Positions 27,564 through 38,481 of a DNA stretch of 64,000 nucleotides are shown here, piece after piece. How positions within the stretch are numbered: position 1 is the first letter of the stretch; each line of letters opens with the position of its first letter. Location of the stretch: assembly GCF_009833965.1 (NCBI RefSeq), contig NZ_CP047165.1, forward strand, positions 1,116,001-1,180,000, written 5' to 3'. Source of the DNA: Pelistega ratti. GTDB taxonomy: Bacteria > Pseudomonadota > Gammaproteobacteria > Burkholderiales > Burkholderiaceae_B. The translations under genes were made by a program, and so were the position numbers. The notes beneath the pieces were generated by a model. The model did not search any database and had not been told where the DNA came from. It was given only the letters and a program-made list of their open reading frames with translations.

Positions 27564-29021
27564 TTAGAAGATATACTTCATATTTAAAGAAACTTCGCTT
27601 TGTTTATAGGGGTAAAAAATAATATTACTATCATTAATCACCCGTTTAAATTTAAGCTCTGGATAGATATTGTAGATATTCCACTGCGGAAAACCTACGG
27701 CAGCAATTAAGATTTTTTGTTTATCATGACGAGGGGTTGGAGATAAAAAGGTTTTGCCTCCATAACGACTATCACGATAAATCCCCATCACATTAATATA
27801 AGTTTCATTTTCAAAGGATTTAAATAAGCCCAATCTAAGGCTATGATTAATACTACTTGCAGCACTCTCGGCATATTTTTTTCGATCATAATCATACCCA
27901 ATATAGGCAGAAGTGCTAGGCGTTACCCCATAAGAAACCCCTGTGTTGCTTGAATACTGGGTATAGTCGCTATAGTATTGCTTATTTTTAGAGGAAAACC
28001 GTTTCCCCTCAACTTGTAAATAAAGCAATAGTCTAGGTGTCAGCGATTGCTCTAGCCCTACGCTCAAACCCTTTGACCAATACTGTGTTTGACCATCTTG
28101 GTAATAACGCTCTATAGTCGGTGCTAAGGTAAAACTTGTCTGTGCATTTTGATAACGATACCCTATTGAGAGGTTAATCATATTATCGCTATAATTTCTA
28201 ATTGCACCCGATGTTTTGTGTCGATACTGTGTCCCATATAGTAATGGACGTATTTCTAATTTATGATGACCTTTTAATTCAATTATTTTAGATAAAGCTG
28301 CCTGATATTGTATAAAAGTAGAACCCACTTGTTTTTCAAGTTGCTGTTCAATCAAGCAAGTATTCATAAAATAAAATGCACATGAGGTATAGCCATTGGC
28401 TTGGTTGATATTATTCTGATAACCATACCCAAGGCTAACAACCCCTTTCCATTTTTGTCGATCATCAAGATACTGGATAAAAGACCCTATCCGTTGCTTG
28501 GTCGCATCAGGAATAGCAGGGGTTTGTAATACTTGCGTAAAACTTGCCCTTGCCGCATTGGTCTGATAATCCTCTGCATATACTCGCCCTAACTCTAATA
28601 ATAGACGACTATCGTAAGGGTTATGTTTTTTCGCCTCCTCCAGTAGAGAGACAGCACTTGTTGTATGCCCTTGCTGTCTTGCTATTAAGCCCTCTGCCAT
28701 TAAGGCAAGCGATACTTGATAATCAGGGAGTTGGCGATAAGCAGCAACAAACTCTGCTAGCTTATCCCATTGTTGCTGATTAATCGCATAGTAAATCGCT
28801 AATTCCAATGATTCCTTATCATTATCCACCTGATACCGCTGTCCATCAATCTCAATATACCCTTGATAGTCCCCCTGTGGGGTAATCGCTTGCCAAGGAG
28901 TATGTTCTTTGGTTTCCTGCTGAAAATACACATCTGTTAATAAAAAGGTTTTGGTATCATCAATGGCATAAGCGGCGGTACTACACAAGCCTAGCAGAAC
29001 AATGGGAAGGTTTTTTTTCAT
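27564..29021 (-). CDS. Slam (surface lipoprotein assembly modulator) outer-membrane translocon
   Basis: The 485-residue protein has a signal peptide ending in AYA, an N-terminal TPR-like helical part (about 70-180: AEGLIARQQGHTTSAVSLLEEA, LLELGRVYAEDYQTNAARASF) and a C-terminal beta-barrel (about 195-485). The barrel has alternating strands and a terminal aromatic (LNMKYIF). This TPR-plus-DUF560 layout defines Slam, which moves substrates of the TbpB/HpuA/hemophilin class across the outer membrane. The substrate candidate is the hemophilin-like gene directly upstream (84-base gap containing a hairpin). Confidence 0.88.
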   Translation of the reverse strand: MKKNLPIVLLGLCSTAAYAIDDTKTFLLTDVYFQQETKEHTPWQAITPQGDYQGYIEIDGQRYQVDNDKESLELAIYYAINQQQWDKLAEFVAAYRQLPDYQVSLALMAEGLIARQQGHTTSAVSLLEEAKKHNPYDSRLLLELGRVYAEDYQTNAARASFTQVLQTPAIPDATKQRIGSFIQYLDDRQKWKGVVSLGYGYQNNINQANGYTSCAFYFMNTCLIEQQLEKQVGSTFIQYQAALSKIIELKGHHKLEIRPLLYGTQYRHKTSGAIRNYSDNMINLSIGYRYQNAQTSFTLAPTIERYYQDGQTQYWSKGLSVGLEQSLTPRLLLYLQVEGKRFSSKNKQYYSDYTQYSSNTGVSYGVTPSTSAYIGYDYDRKKYAESAASSINHSLRLGLFKSFENETYINVMGIYRDSRYGGKTFLSPTPRHDKQKILIAAVGFPQWNIYNIYPELKFKRVINDSNIIFYPYKQSEVSLNMKYIF

Positions 29022-29055
29022 AGGATAAAGTGAACAAAATATAAGGGAAAAGGCA

Positions 29056-29074
29056 GAGGTGAATAAGTCACCTC
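29056..29074 (-). terminator. Intra-operon hairpin between hemophilin-like gene and slam
   Basis: GAGGTGA (29056-29062) and TCACCTC (29068-29074) form a perfect 7-bp stem with a 5-base loop. On the minus strand it is followed by a short T-rich run. It may lower slam expression relative to the secreted protein. Confidence 0.45.
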
Positions 29075-29105
29075 CACCCTATGATTAAATGGCTATTGTG
29101 CCAAT

Positions 29106-30050
29106 TTATTGTTTACGACCACCAAAGGCAACATCATCTCTCGGATTATCAGGTGTACCATTTTTGGCAAAACCAGCAATAGCAGCGGCACCTTTACCGT
29201 AGAATCGACCTTCGATATCATGTTTATTTTGCATACCAGCAAAATTTCTTGAGAATTTACCATTGTTCTCAATAGTAGTGCCTGCAAAATTCATACGATG
29301 ATTACCACGTACTAATTCACCACTTAGTTGCCCATTTTGACCCCCATTCCCAAAGTTAGCGGTGAGTGTACCTGTATAAAAATCATTTTTGCCCGGTGTA
29401 TGTTGATTAATACCCACCACATTATATTTGGCAGTGGCTAAACCAGCGACATTTCCGGTAGGATTTTCACCGACATAGAAGACTTCGCGTGAGGCACTAT
29501 TCATTCCTAGATTGGTATCAGAACCTGTGCTTGGGTTACTCGCTCTGGGGGCCCATTCACCAAAATACACAGAAGCATCTTGTAAACCAGTTACCTTAGC
29601 CACGACTAAACCACCAAATTTAGGAGCAGCAGGAACAGCTGGATCCGCAATCTGGCGTACGCTATAGACCTCTGTATTATGGGCTCTATTCTCATACCAT
29701 ACTTGACCTAATGTAGGATTGTAGAATAAGCCAATCACTTTATTCACATCTTTAAGACGTAGGTACTTAGGATTACTTTTACCATCAACATCTTGTGATG
29801 CTGTACTATTTATCGGTTTATTACCATAAAGCTGTTTAATATGCTTTATAGGACCGGCTTCTAAATTAATAAAAGCTGAACCATTAATAGAAATCCCCGG
29901 TTTACCCGCGCCAAAAGGAATAGCACTTGAAGCACCTGTTTCAATTACCCCTTTATTATCTTTACTCGTATAACCGCTAATAGATGCCGCATAACTTGGT
30001 ACAGCAAATACACCCACAGTAAGTAATAACATTAATTTATGCAATGACAT
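29106..30050 (-). CDS. hphA: Secreted hemophilin-like heme-binding protein (HphA-like)
   Basis: The 314-residue protein has a cleavable signal peptide ending in YAA (about residue 21) and no lipobox, so the product is soluble. The C-terminal half (about 175-314) has the TbpB-like barrel pattern: FYTGTLTANFGNGGQNGQLSG, then IEGRFYGKGAAAIAGFA near the end. The N-terminal part (SGYTSKDNKGVIE and following) would be the ligand-binding handle. This layout, between a TonB receptor and a Slam, matches Slam-dependent hemophores such as Acinetobacter HphA and Haemophilus hemophilin. The ligand heme is inferred from context; heme-ligating histidines cannot be assigned here. Confidence 0.8.
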   Translation of the reverse strand: MSLHKLMLLLTVGVFAVPSYAASISGYTSKDNKGVIETGASSAIPFGAGKPGISINGSAFINLEAGPIKHIKQLYGNKPINSTASQDVDGKSNPKYLRLKDVNKVIGLFYNPTLGQVWYENRAHNTEVYSVRQIADPAVPAAPKFGGLVVAKVTGLQDASVYFGEWAPRASNPSTGSDTNLGMNSASREVFYVGENPTGNVAGLATAKYNVVGINQHTPGKNDFYTGTLTANFGNGGQNGQLSGELVRGNHRMNFAGTTIENNGKFSRNFAGMQNKHDIEGRFYGKGAAAIAGFAKNGTPDNPRDDVAFGGRKQ

Positions 30051-30074
30051 TAGAATTCTCCAAAAAAAGAATAT

Positions 30075-33000
30075 TTAAAACTGGGCGTTTACCCCTAAAG
30101 TAAGGGTACGTCCCGGCCCAGGAACGGCGACGTTAGACATCGGATCAAGGTAATAGCGATTGGTAATATTGGTTACCCCTGCTTTCACACTGATCCAATT
30201 ATTGACTTGGTATTGTCCATAAATATCGACTAAGAGTTGAGGTCGCCAGTGGTAAGGTTTACCTGTACTGACATAAATACCATCTAATCCTCTACGCACC
30301 ATTTTGTTAAATTCTTTGGTTTCCACTGAACTATGGTAGATAGCTCGTACCCCTAGTTCTAGCGATTTATTTAACAATCTAGCCCCTAGCTCCGCATTAA
30401 TAGAGTATTTAGGCAGTAGGGATTTATTAAATCGACTATTCCCAAAACTTCCCTCAATACAAGTGGGAATACGGTAACGAATCATATCCGCTTGCATGGT
30501 GGTGCTACGATCACATGTTTTCTGCTCTAAACGATAAGTCCCCCCTAATGAGCCAAAGAATCGCCCCGTATCAAAGCGACTATGTAGCTCTACCCCCTTG
30601 GTTTTGCGCTTATCATATTGCACAATATTCCAGTGGTCTGTGGTATCAATGACATTTTTAATATGATTATCGTAGTAGGTGAGACGAATATCACCATATT
30701 TCATCCCCTTAATATAAGGAGCCCAATTAAATGCCCAACCAATTTCAATATTACGGCTAATCTCTGGTTTCAGTGAGGTCATGGGTGCCAATGGATGATC
30801 TGTTGTCCCCGTACTATTCATGGCATTCATTTCATAAATACTAGGGAATCGGCGCATCTCCGCATAGCGGGCAAAAAGGGTATGATTATCTCCTACTTGA
30901 TAGCTTAATCCCAACATAGGTGACCATGCTTCTCCCTTGAGTTTAGGGGGTGGTGCCCAACGCATTTCTTCCGTTATTGGTTGTATAATATGGTTTATAC
31001 TATTTCTATCCGCCCATTTTAATTCGCGTGTAGGAAGACCTTTTGAGGCAATAACATCATTAGCACTTGTTGAATTTAGAAAACGCTCTATCTCCTCTTC
31101 ACTCATTCCAAAAGCATACTGATGAACTTCTTTTCCCTCATGATTGACTTTTTTTCTTAGATTTTCTGGCGTCATTTTTGACTGACTTAAATCCACTTTA
31201 CGATTTTCATAAGGAAAATATTCTATTTTATAGTTATAAAATACTCTACCACTACCTTGCGCAGACCTATAACCTCTTTGTACTAATAAACTACCCAATT
31301 CTTTTCTACGTTGAGCATCTTGCTCTGTAAAATTTTTTTCATCCCATACCAACTTTTTAAAAAGCTTCTCATCTTCTTCTAATAAATCTACAATTTCTTT
31401 ATCCCTAACTAATTCACCATATCTCATCCCAATACCCGTAATATAATCATCCACCCCATGCCCAAAGGCTGCCCATGGATTACGTTTTTTACGTTCATTT
31501 GCTAGAATCGTATCTTCAGCAGAGAATTTTTGATAACGCACACCGGCATCTACTGTTAATCGTGAGGTAGGTTTCCATTGTGCGGATAGGTTAATCCCCC
31601 ACTCGGTGCGTTTACCCCCTCTAGGGCCTGCTAGTTTGGTCAGCCCACTCACCATACCGAGCATATTAAAAATATCTTGACTATTGACAACAGTATTTTT
31701 TTCTTCTAATTTTTCGCGTTGATAGTCCCCACCTAGCGTAATACTCAACTTATCATTAATCTTAAATACATTACTAATATCAAAGCCTGTACGGGTTACA
31801 TTGGTCTTTTGCAATGCCCCTGCAATAATATTTTGTTCACCATTTTCATTGCTAGCCCCCCATTCTTTTGATAGCTTCAAAATATCATCACGGTTCATAT
31901 TTAAGTCAAATCCATACGCATTTGCCACATCTTGACATGTCTTGGCCCATGATTGCGCACCAGTAGGTAGCTCATTGCGTTTGGTGCAAGAATACCATGC
32001 GTCCCATAATTGATCTGGACTTTTTACAGCTAATGATGCCCCACCACTTTGATGGCGACTACTATTGGTTTTGACACGCCAGAGATTAGCCGATAAATCA
32101 ATCCATGGGTGGTTATCTGGTTTCCAGTCATAGCCAATCTTATACATCTTATTATCCAGTTCTGAGGCAATGGATCTGGTTTGAGGAATATTAATATTTT
32201 TACCATTATAGTTAGGATTATGTTCAATAACATTCAATACCCATGAGCTATCAAAGGGGTTAATCTCCCCAAAGCGAATTTTATTTCGCATATACTCTAG
32301 GCTGATTTTATGGTTATTAGGTAAGTACCAATTATTTTTAAGTAAGGTAGTTTCAGAGCGAACGTGTGAGTTCAATACTTCTTCACCGGGTTTATACATC
32401 TTTGCCATATTAGGAATAAAGGCATCTGATTTACGGCAATCATAGCCACAACCATAGTATGTATCGGCATCATACACAGGGTTATTAAGGTAGCCATGCG
32501 CTCCTTTTTTACCAGAGAAGTAATTCCCCTTATCGCGTATGCTATATGCCGCTAAGAAATCGGTATAATCCGAGCGAACCCCTGCAGCCACCATATAAGA
32601 CATATCATTTTTAAATTTATAGGTATCAGAACTTGTTTTATGCTTAGGTGGTTTTAAATCATCTAGCACAACACCAAAAGGACTTCTTGCCCCTGTCAAA
32701 GGATCTGCTCCCCCCCCCGGACCATCGGCAGTAGCATTAAAAGAACGATAGTCTTTACCCAAATAACGTGATAAATCTGAACCACTATAGTCTGCTTTAT
32801 TGCCCGATCCTTCAACATTCACTTGTAACCCCCAGCTTTTCCCCTCTTGGATAATATCTTCGGGTTCTATCGTACGCACCGCTACCGATCCTCCGATACC
32901 GGGTTTCATATGCCGTGTAAGAGACGGCCCTTTTTCTACAGAAATACTACGGAAAAGATTAGGATCGACATAATTTCGCTCACTCACCCCGTAGTTATTC

Positions 33001-33383
33001 ATCCACACATCAACTGTTTGCTCTGTACCATCAATCGTAAAAGGAATACGCCCCTTACCCATAATACCGCGAATATTCGGTGTTACTGCACCACCAGCCG
33101 TACGGCTATTCATGTTATAGACACCGTTTAACCCTTTTAAAATATCCCCTGCCGACTCGATACGATAGTGTTTTAGCTCTTCTTGAGAGATGTATTCATT
33201 AGAGACATTTTTACGATAGACATTATCTTTTCCTTTTTCATCAGCTGTTTTTTCAACATCTGATACGACTGAGATTTCATCTAAGGCTTGTTGTGCCTGT
33301 ACTTGTGCAAGTGGTAAAAAGAGGTTTGCCAAGACCACGCATAATAATTTAGGGGGAAAGTATTTTTGCTTTATACGATTCAT
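30075..33383 (-). CDS. hphR: TonB-dependent heme/hemophilin receptor (HphR-like)
   Basis: The 1102-residue protein has a signal peptide ending near VQAQQ, a TonB box-like DEISVVS, and a plug domain (SAGDILKGLNGVYNMNSRTAGGAVTPNIRGIMG, then VEKGPSLTRHMKPGIGGSVAVRT). A long 22-strand-type barrel follows, ending in a terminal aromatic (LTLGVNAQF). It is much larger than siderophore receptors, with long extracellular inserts, as in receptors that take heme from a protein partner. It is the first gene of the operon hphR-hphA-slam (24-base gap to hphA). A G9 tract lies in codons for PGGG near residue 223 and could switch the gene on and off. A Fur-box-like palindrome lies 225 bases upstream. Confidence 0.85.
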   Translation of the reverse strand: MNRIKQKYFPPKLLCVVLANLFLPLAQVQAQQALDEISVVSDVEKTADEKGKDNVYRKNVSNEYISQEELKHYRIESAGDILKGLNGVYNMNSRTAGGAVTPNIRGIMGKGRIPFTIDGTEQTVDVWMNNYGVSERNYVDPNLFRSISVEKGPSLTRHMKPGIGGSVAVRTIEPEDIIQEGKSWGLQVNVEGSGNKADYSGSDLSRYLGKDYRSFNATADGPGGGADPLTGARSPFGVVLDDLKPPKHKTSSDTYKFKNDMSYMVAAGVRSDYTDFLAAYSIRDKGNYFSGKKGAHGYLNNPVYDADTYYGCGYDCRKSDAFIPNMAKMYKPGEEVLNSHVRSETTLLKNNWYLPNNHKISLEYMRNKIRFGEINPFDSSWVLNVIEHNPNYNGKNINIPQTRSIASELDNKMYKIGYDWKPDNHPWIDLSANLWRVKTNSSRHQSGGASLAVKSPDQLWDAWYSCTKRNELPTGAQSWAKTCQDVANAYGFDLNMNRDDILKLSKEWGASNENGEQNIIAGALQKTNVTRTGFDISNVFKINDKLSITLGGDYQREKLEEKNTVVNSQDIFNMLGMVSGLTKLAGPRGGKRTEWGINLSAQWKPTSRLTVDAGVRYQKFSAEDTILANERKKRNPWAAFGHGVDDYITGIGMRYGELVRDKEIVDLLEEDEKLFKKLVWDEKNFTEQDAQRRKELGSLLVQRGYRSAQGSGRVFYNYKIEYFPYENRKVDLSQSKMTPENLRKKVNHEGKEVHQYAFGMSEEEIERFLNSTSANDVIASKGLPTRELKWADRNSINHIIQPITEEMRWAPPPKLKGEAWSPMLGLSYQVGDNHTLFARYAEMRRFPSIYEMNAMNSTGTTDHPLAPMTSLKPEISRNIEIGWAFNWAPYIKGMKYGDIRLTYYDNHIKNVIDTTDHWNIVQYDKRKTKGVELHSRFDTGRFFGSLGGTYRLEQKTCDRSTTMQADMIRYRIPTCIEGSFGNSRFNKSLLPKYSINAELGARLLNKSLELGVRAIYHSSVETKEFNKMVRRGLDGIYVSTGKPYHWRPQLLVDIYGQYQVNNWISVKAGVTNITNRYYLDPMSNVAVPGPGRTLTLGVNAQF
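32710..32718 (-). repeat. Homopolymeric G9 tract inside the receptor coding sequence
   Basis: Nine consecutive C on the + strand (nine G in the mRNA) encode part of DGPGGGADP. At nine bases the gene is in frame. Gain or loss of one base would truncate the receptor at about residue 225. This is unusual in such AT-rich DNA and resembles the switching tracts of Neisseria hmbR and hpuA. Confidence 0.75.
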
Positions 33384-33607
33384 ATCATCTTCTCTCCATT
33401 GACTGATGTTGTCTCTTTCTAAGGGGCTGTAGATATTTTGTTTTTACTCGATTGAATATGGTTTATGTAGGATGACTTCATGTTGTTACTTTTGTCTTTA
33501 CCTAGAAAAATCATCTTTATCGCAGGTAAACAAAACCTCCGCAGTCCTTAAATCATGACGACACTTTTCAATATTAAAAAATAGGTAAAAAATAATAATA
33601 ACTTTAA

Positions 33608-33622
33608 TGAGAATTATTTTCA
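33608..33622. promoter_or_regulatory. Putative Fur box upstream of hphR
   Basis: TGAGAATTATTTTCA matches the 7-1-7 Fur pattern TGATAATnATTATCA at 13 of 15 positions and is nearly symmetric. It lies 225 bases upstream of the hphR start, implying iron-repressed expression of the heme operon and a long 5' leader. Confidence 0.75.
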
Positions 33623-33635
33623 TTAATGATATATA

Positions 33636-33655
33636 ACTAATACTTTAGTATTAGT
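33636..33655. promoter_or_regulatory. Second palindrome next to the Fur box
   Basis: ACTAATAC and GTATTAGT form a perfect 8-bp inverted repeat around TTTA, 13 bases from the Fur box. It could be an additional operator in the hphR promoter. No known family consensus is claimed. Confidence 0.4.
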
Positions 33656-33756
33656 CCTTAGAGGCTTTACTGGTCTTGATGCTAAGGGTTTGGGGTTGTT
33701 TAATGAGTGGTTTTTTTGCCTCAATCTGTAAAAATGTAACAAATTATAAAATACCT

Positions 33757-33785
33757 CTTGAATTCTTTGATTTCGTCCCTATAAT
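33757..33785 (+). promoter_or_regulatory. groESL promoter (heat-shock sigma-32-like overlapping sigma-70-like)
   Basis: CTTGAA (33757-33762) followed by CCCTATAAT (33777-33785) resembles a sigma-32 promoter. The same DNA reads TTGAAT, 16 bases, TATAAT as a near-consensus sigma-70 promoter. It lies about 95 bases upstream of groES. No CIRCE element was seen. Confidence 0.65.
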
Positions 33786-33879
33786 TAGCAATCAAGGGCA
33801 TGGTATGCTAATTTATTAGTCTATTATGCATTTATCGTGATTTTATTACTTTATTATTTCTGACAATTAGGAGTCTTCC

Positions 33880-34167
33880 ATGTCATTACGTCCATTACAA
33901 GATCGCGTCATTATCAAACGCGTTGACAACAAAAAAACCACTGAATCAGGTATTATCCTTGCTGGTAGTGCTGAGGAGAAACAAGATTTAGGTGAAGTAA
34001 TTGCTGTTGGCCCCGGCAAAAAAGCAGACAATGGTCAGCTTATCCCTGTTGATGTAAAAGTTGGCGACAAAGTATTATTTGGTAAATACGCTGGTCAATC
34101 TGTCAAAGTTGATGGTGAAGAATTATTAGTGATTCGTGAAGAAGAGATTTTAGCGGTATTCGCTTAA
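33880..34167 (+). CDS. groES: Co-chaperonin GroES
   Basis: The 95-residue protein matches GroES throughout: [15 protein letters not shown], a mobile loop ([21 protein letters not shown]), [19 protein letters not shown] and the terminal [12 protein letters not shown]. It caps the GroEL folding chamber in the cytoplasm. groEL follows after 66 bases. Confidence 0.98.
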   Translation: MSLRPLQDRVIIKRVDNKKTTESGIILAGSAEEKQDLGEVIAVGPGKKADNGQLIPVDVKVGDKVLFGKYAGQSVKVDGEELLVIREEEILAVFA

Positions 34168-34221
34168 TTTTTTCTTATCACTTTATTGGATGAATTTAAG
34201 CTCTCCATAGAGCAATCTTAA

Positions 34222-35877
<1,656 letters not shown>

Positions 35878-35910
35878 TATAGATTCCTTAGTGACTCATT
35901 TTATACGGGA

Positions 35911-35939
35911 AAGCGTACATTTTTATGTACGCTTTTTTG
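35911..35939 (+). terminator. groESL terminator
   Basis: AGCGTACAT (35912-35920), TTTT loop, ATGTACGCT, then a run of T gives a 9-bp stem with a classic U-tail, 35 bases after the groEL stop. Confidence 0.92.
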
Positions 35940-36327
35940 TCTATAGTAATATTGGAATTAATTTACATATAAATCTTTAAAAAGATAATTTAATCACTTA
36001 GTGGGGGTATAAAAATACTATCAACAATATCGAGGGAATTAAATAATGCTTCACTTTATCATTAGATATTTTTAGGACTTAATTTCAAAAATCATAGCAC
36101 TCATAAAAATAACTTTAATCAAAAAATATTCTCTAAACAGTAGTAAATTATTTTTTCTACTCCTCTCTCAATACTTATCCCCCTCTCAAACACTAAAATA
36201 TAGATAACTCCCCAACGTATTCAAGATTTTTAGGCTACAATATGCCGATATTAGGTTATGACCTTTTAATCCTTTTGAGCATTATCGTCACTACCTTTTA
36301 ATTATTCATCACCATAATACTAACATT
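35940..36327. other. Intergenic region groEL-dgkA
   Basis: AT-rich, with no RNA gene or strong promoter recognised. A 19-codon hydrophobic frame (36242-36301) lies just before dgkA but lacks a ribosome site, so it is not called. Confidence 0.4.
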
Positions 36328-36723
36328 ATGCAATCAAACTCACCTCAACCATCATACAAAAGTAAGCGTGGACTCAAGCGCATTAAAAATGCACTTATTT
36401 ATTCCTTATCTGGATTAAAAATAGCTTATCGTTTTGAAGCCGCTTTCTTTACAGAATTATGGCTATGCCTTGTTCTTGTTCCTTTTGCGTTTATTCTAGG
36501 ACAAACAGGTTTTGAAGTTCTTTTTTTAATTGCTACCCTTTTTCTTGTGTTGATTGCAGAGTTATTAAATTCTGCAGTAGAAGCTATTGCTGATCGTATT
36601 AGCCATGATTATGATGAATATATCAAACGTGCTAAAGATATGGGGAGTGCGGCGGTATTCCTCTGTCTTTCATTAGTAGCTATAACATGGGGATATTTTT
36701 TAATTAAACGATTTTTTCTCTAA
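36328..36723 (+). CDS. dgkA: Diacylglycerol kinase
   Basis: The 131-residue membrane protein has three helices and the DgkA signature ELLNSAVEAIADRIS followed by KRAKDMGSAAVFLCL. It phosphorylates diacylglycerol released by membrane-derived sugar metabolism, using ATP in the inner membrane. The N-terminal extension (about 12 residues, Ser/Pro/Lys-rich) is slightly longer than usual. pyrF starts 9 bases later, so the two are probably co-transcribed. Confidence 0.93.
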   Translation: MQSNSPQPSYKSKRGLKRIKNALIYSLSGLKIAYRFEAAFFTELWLCLVLVPFAFILGQTGFEVLFLIATLFLVLIAELLNSAVEAIADRISHDYDEYIKRAKDMGSAAVFLCLSLVAITWGYFLIKRFFL

Positions 36724-36732
36724 AACTAATAT

Positions 36733-37569
36733 ATGATGACTTTTACGGATAAACTTTCTAAGGCATGGGAAAGCAATCATTCTTTGCTAATGGTTGGCTT
36801 AGACCCTGATATTAATCGCTTTCCAGAAATATTTCAGAACAATAACAATGCCATTTATGATTTTTGTACAGGAATTATTGATGCAACAGCAGAATTTTCT
36901 TGTGGATTTAAACCTCAAATAGCTTATTTTGCCTCTCAACACGCTGAGGAACAATTAGCAGGAATATGTGAATATATAAAAAAATATTATCCTCACTTAC
37001 CTATTATCCTTGATTCTAAACGTGGTGATATTGGTACAACAGCTGAACATTATGCTAAAGAAGCGTTTGAACGATACCGTGCCGATGCCGTTACAGTAAA
37101 CCCATATATGGGATTTGACTCTATTGAACCTTATCTTGCTTGGGAAGAGAAAGGTATTATTATTCTATGTCGCACATCAAACCCCGGAGGATCTGATTTA
37201 CAGTTTGCCCAACTTGATGATGGCACACCACTTTATTTACACGTTGCTCGTTTAGTAGCTGAAAAATGGAACCAACATGGGCAATGCGGACTTGTTGTAG
37301 GGGCAACTTTCCCTAATGAGATTGCTCAAGTCCGTCAGGTTGTTGGTGCTAATATGCCTTTACTTATTCCCGGGATTGGGGCGCAAGGTGGCGATATTCT
37401 AGCCACCGTTAAAGCAGGTTGTAATACACAAGGTACAGGTATTGTTATCAATTCATCTCGTGCTATCTTATATGCGAGTGCAGGCACAGACTGGAAAGAG
37501 GCGGCCGCTAATATGGCTAAAACAACAAGAGATGCTATTAATAAAGCAAGAGAGCTCTTACACCAATAG
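36733..37569 (+). CDS. pyrF: Orotidine 5'-phosphate decarboxylase (long type)
   Basis: The 278-residue protein is of the type 2 (long) family. It has [25 protein letters not shown], the catalytic run [33 protein letters not shown] and the late phosphate-binding [12 protein letters not shown]. It converts OMP to UMP, the last step of de novo pyrimidine synthesis. The start may be either of two adjacent ATGs (36733 or 36736). Confidence 0.95.
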   Translation: MMTFTDKLSKAWESNHSLLMVGLDPDINRFPEIFQNNNNAIYDFCTGIIDATAEFSCGFKPQIAYFASQHAEEQLAGICEYIKKYYPHLPIILDSKRGDIGTTAEHYAKEAFERYRADAVTVNPYMGFDSIEPYLAWEEKGIIILCRTSNPGGSDLQFAQLDDGTPLYLHVARLVAEKWNQHGQCGLVVGATFPNEIAQVRQVVGANMPLLIPGIGAQGGDILATVKAGCNTQGTGIVINSSRAILYASAGTDWKEAAANMAKTTRDAINKARELLHQ

Positions 37570-37678
37570 TATTAATACTCATACCCAATAGCAAGGGATA
37601 ATATAAGTTCATATTTATCTCTTGCTTAACATATAAACGATAAACATTTTCTATAACAATTCTTAATACGAAATAATA

Positions 37679-38212
37679 TTATTCTTCTATTAATTCCAAT
37701 AAAGTCCACAATGCAAATTTCACTGCCTGTTGGCGAATTGCAGAACGGCTACCATTAAAATACTGTGTACTTGTTTTTAAGGTTCGGATACCTTGACTAT
37801 CTTTCTTCACAAATGAAAAACATACCATACCAACTGGCTTTTCTGCTGTACCACCACTCGGCCCAGCAACGCCTGTCGTACTAATAGCATAGCACGTTAT
37901 ATCCTCTAAATAATGAGGTTGTTGTCTTAGTGTATACAACACTCCCAGTGCCATTTCTTCTGCTACTTTCTCACTAACAGCACCATAGTGTTGAAGCGAA
38001 ATTACTTTTACACCCAATTCATCTATTTTTGCTTGATTACTATAGGTAATAAAACCTCGGTCAAACCACTGACTGGAGCCTGCCACCTCAATAATCGTAC
38101 TAGCTAATAAACCACCTGTACAAGACTCCGCTGTAGAAACAATTGCCTGTTGTTGGTGCAAACGATACCCTACTTTTTCAGCTAAATCAGTTAAAGCAAT
38201 AGATTCAAGCAT
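37679..38212 (-). CDS. pncC: Nicotinamide-nucleotide amidohydrolase (PncC/CinA C-terminal type)
   Basis: The 177-residue protein carries VSTAESCTGGLLASTIIEVAGSS, WFDRGFITYSNQAKIDELGV, EMALGVL and STTGVAGPSGGTAEKPVGMV, the PncC signatures with the active-site serine in AESCTGG. It deamidates NMN to NaMN for NAD recycling. It is a single-domain form without the CinA N-terminal domain. It points left, as do pgpA and thiL, but sits 269 bases from pgpA. Confidence 0.94.
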   Translation of the reverse strand: MLESIALTDLAEKVGYRLHQQQAIVSTAESCTGGLLASTIIEVAGSSQWFDRGFITYSNQAKIDELGVKVISLQHYGAVSEKVAEEMALGVLYTLRQQPHYLEDITCYAISTTGVAGPSGGTAEKPVGMVCFSFVKKDSQGIRTLKTSTQYFNGSRSAIRQQAVKFALWTLLELIEE

Positions 38213-38481
38213 TTTCTATTCCTCATAAGAATAAATACCTTATTTCTTAGCGAAAGAAGCCATAGCAATACTACTAACTCCCTCCGCTCACCTTAAAATA
38301 CTGTATATTCAGAATGCATTCACACAGTAAGCTAGTAAGTATTACCATTTATTTTTAATCCCAACAGTATTAAAAATATGACTATGCCATCAAAGAGCTA
38401 TAAAAAATGCCTAGCAGCTATTTCTTTCTCTATCCCTCTACAATCATTGTATCAAGATAGTGTATATTAGCCAGAAAAGTA

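Larger units (their letters stand above)
33384..33879. other. Divergent intergenic region: hphR leader and groESL promoter
   Basis: About 496 bases. The left part is a leader of about 200 bases in front of hphR with no visible gene. The centre holds the Fur-box-like palindrome and a second palindrome, and the right part the groESL promoter. Directions are divergent. Confidence 0.6.

Noticed and set aside
36242..36301. A 19-codon hydrophobic open frame (MPILGYDLLILLS...) just before dgkA
   Set aside because: No ribosome site and no support beyond an open frame in AT-rich DNA.
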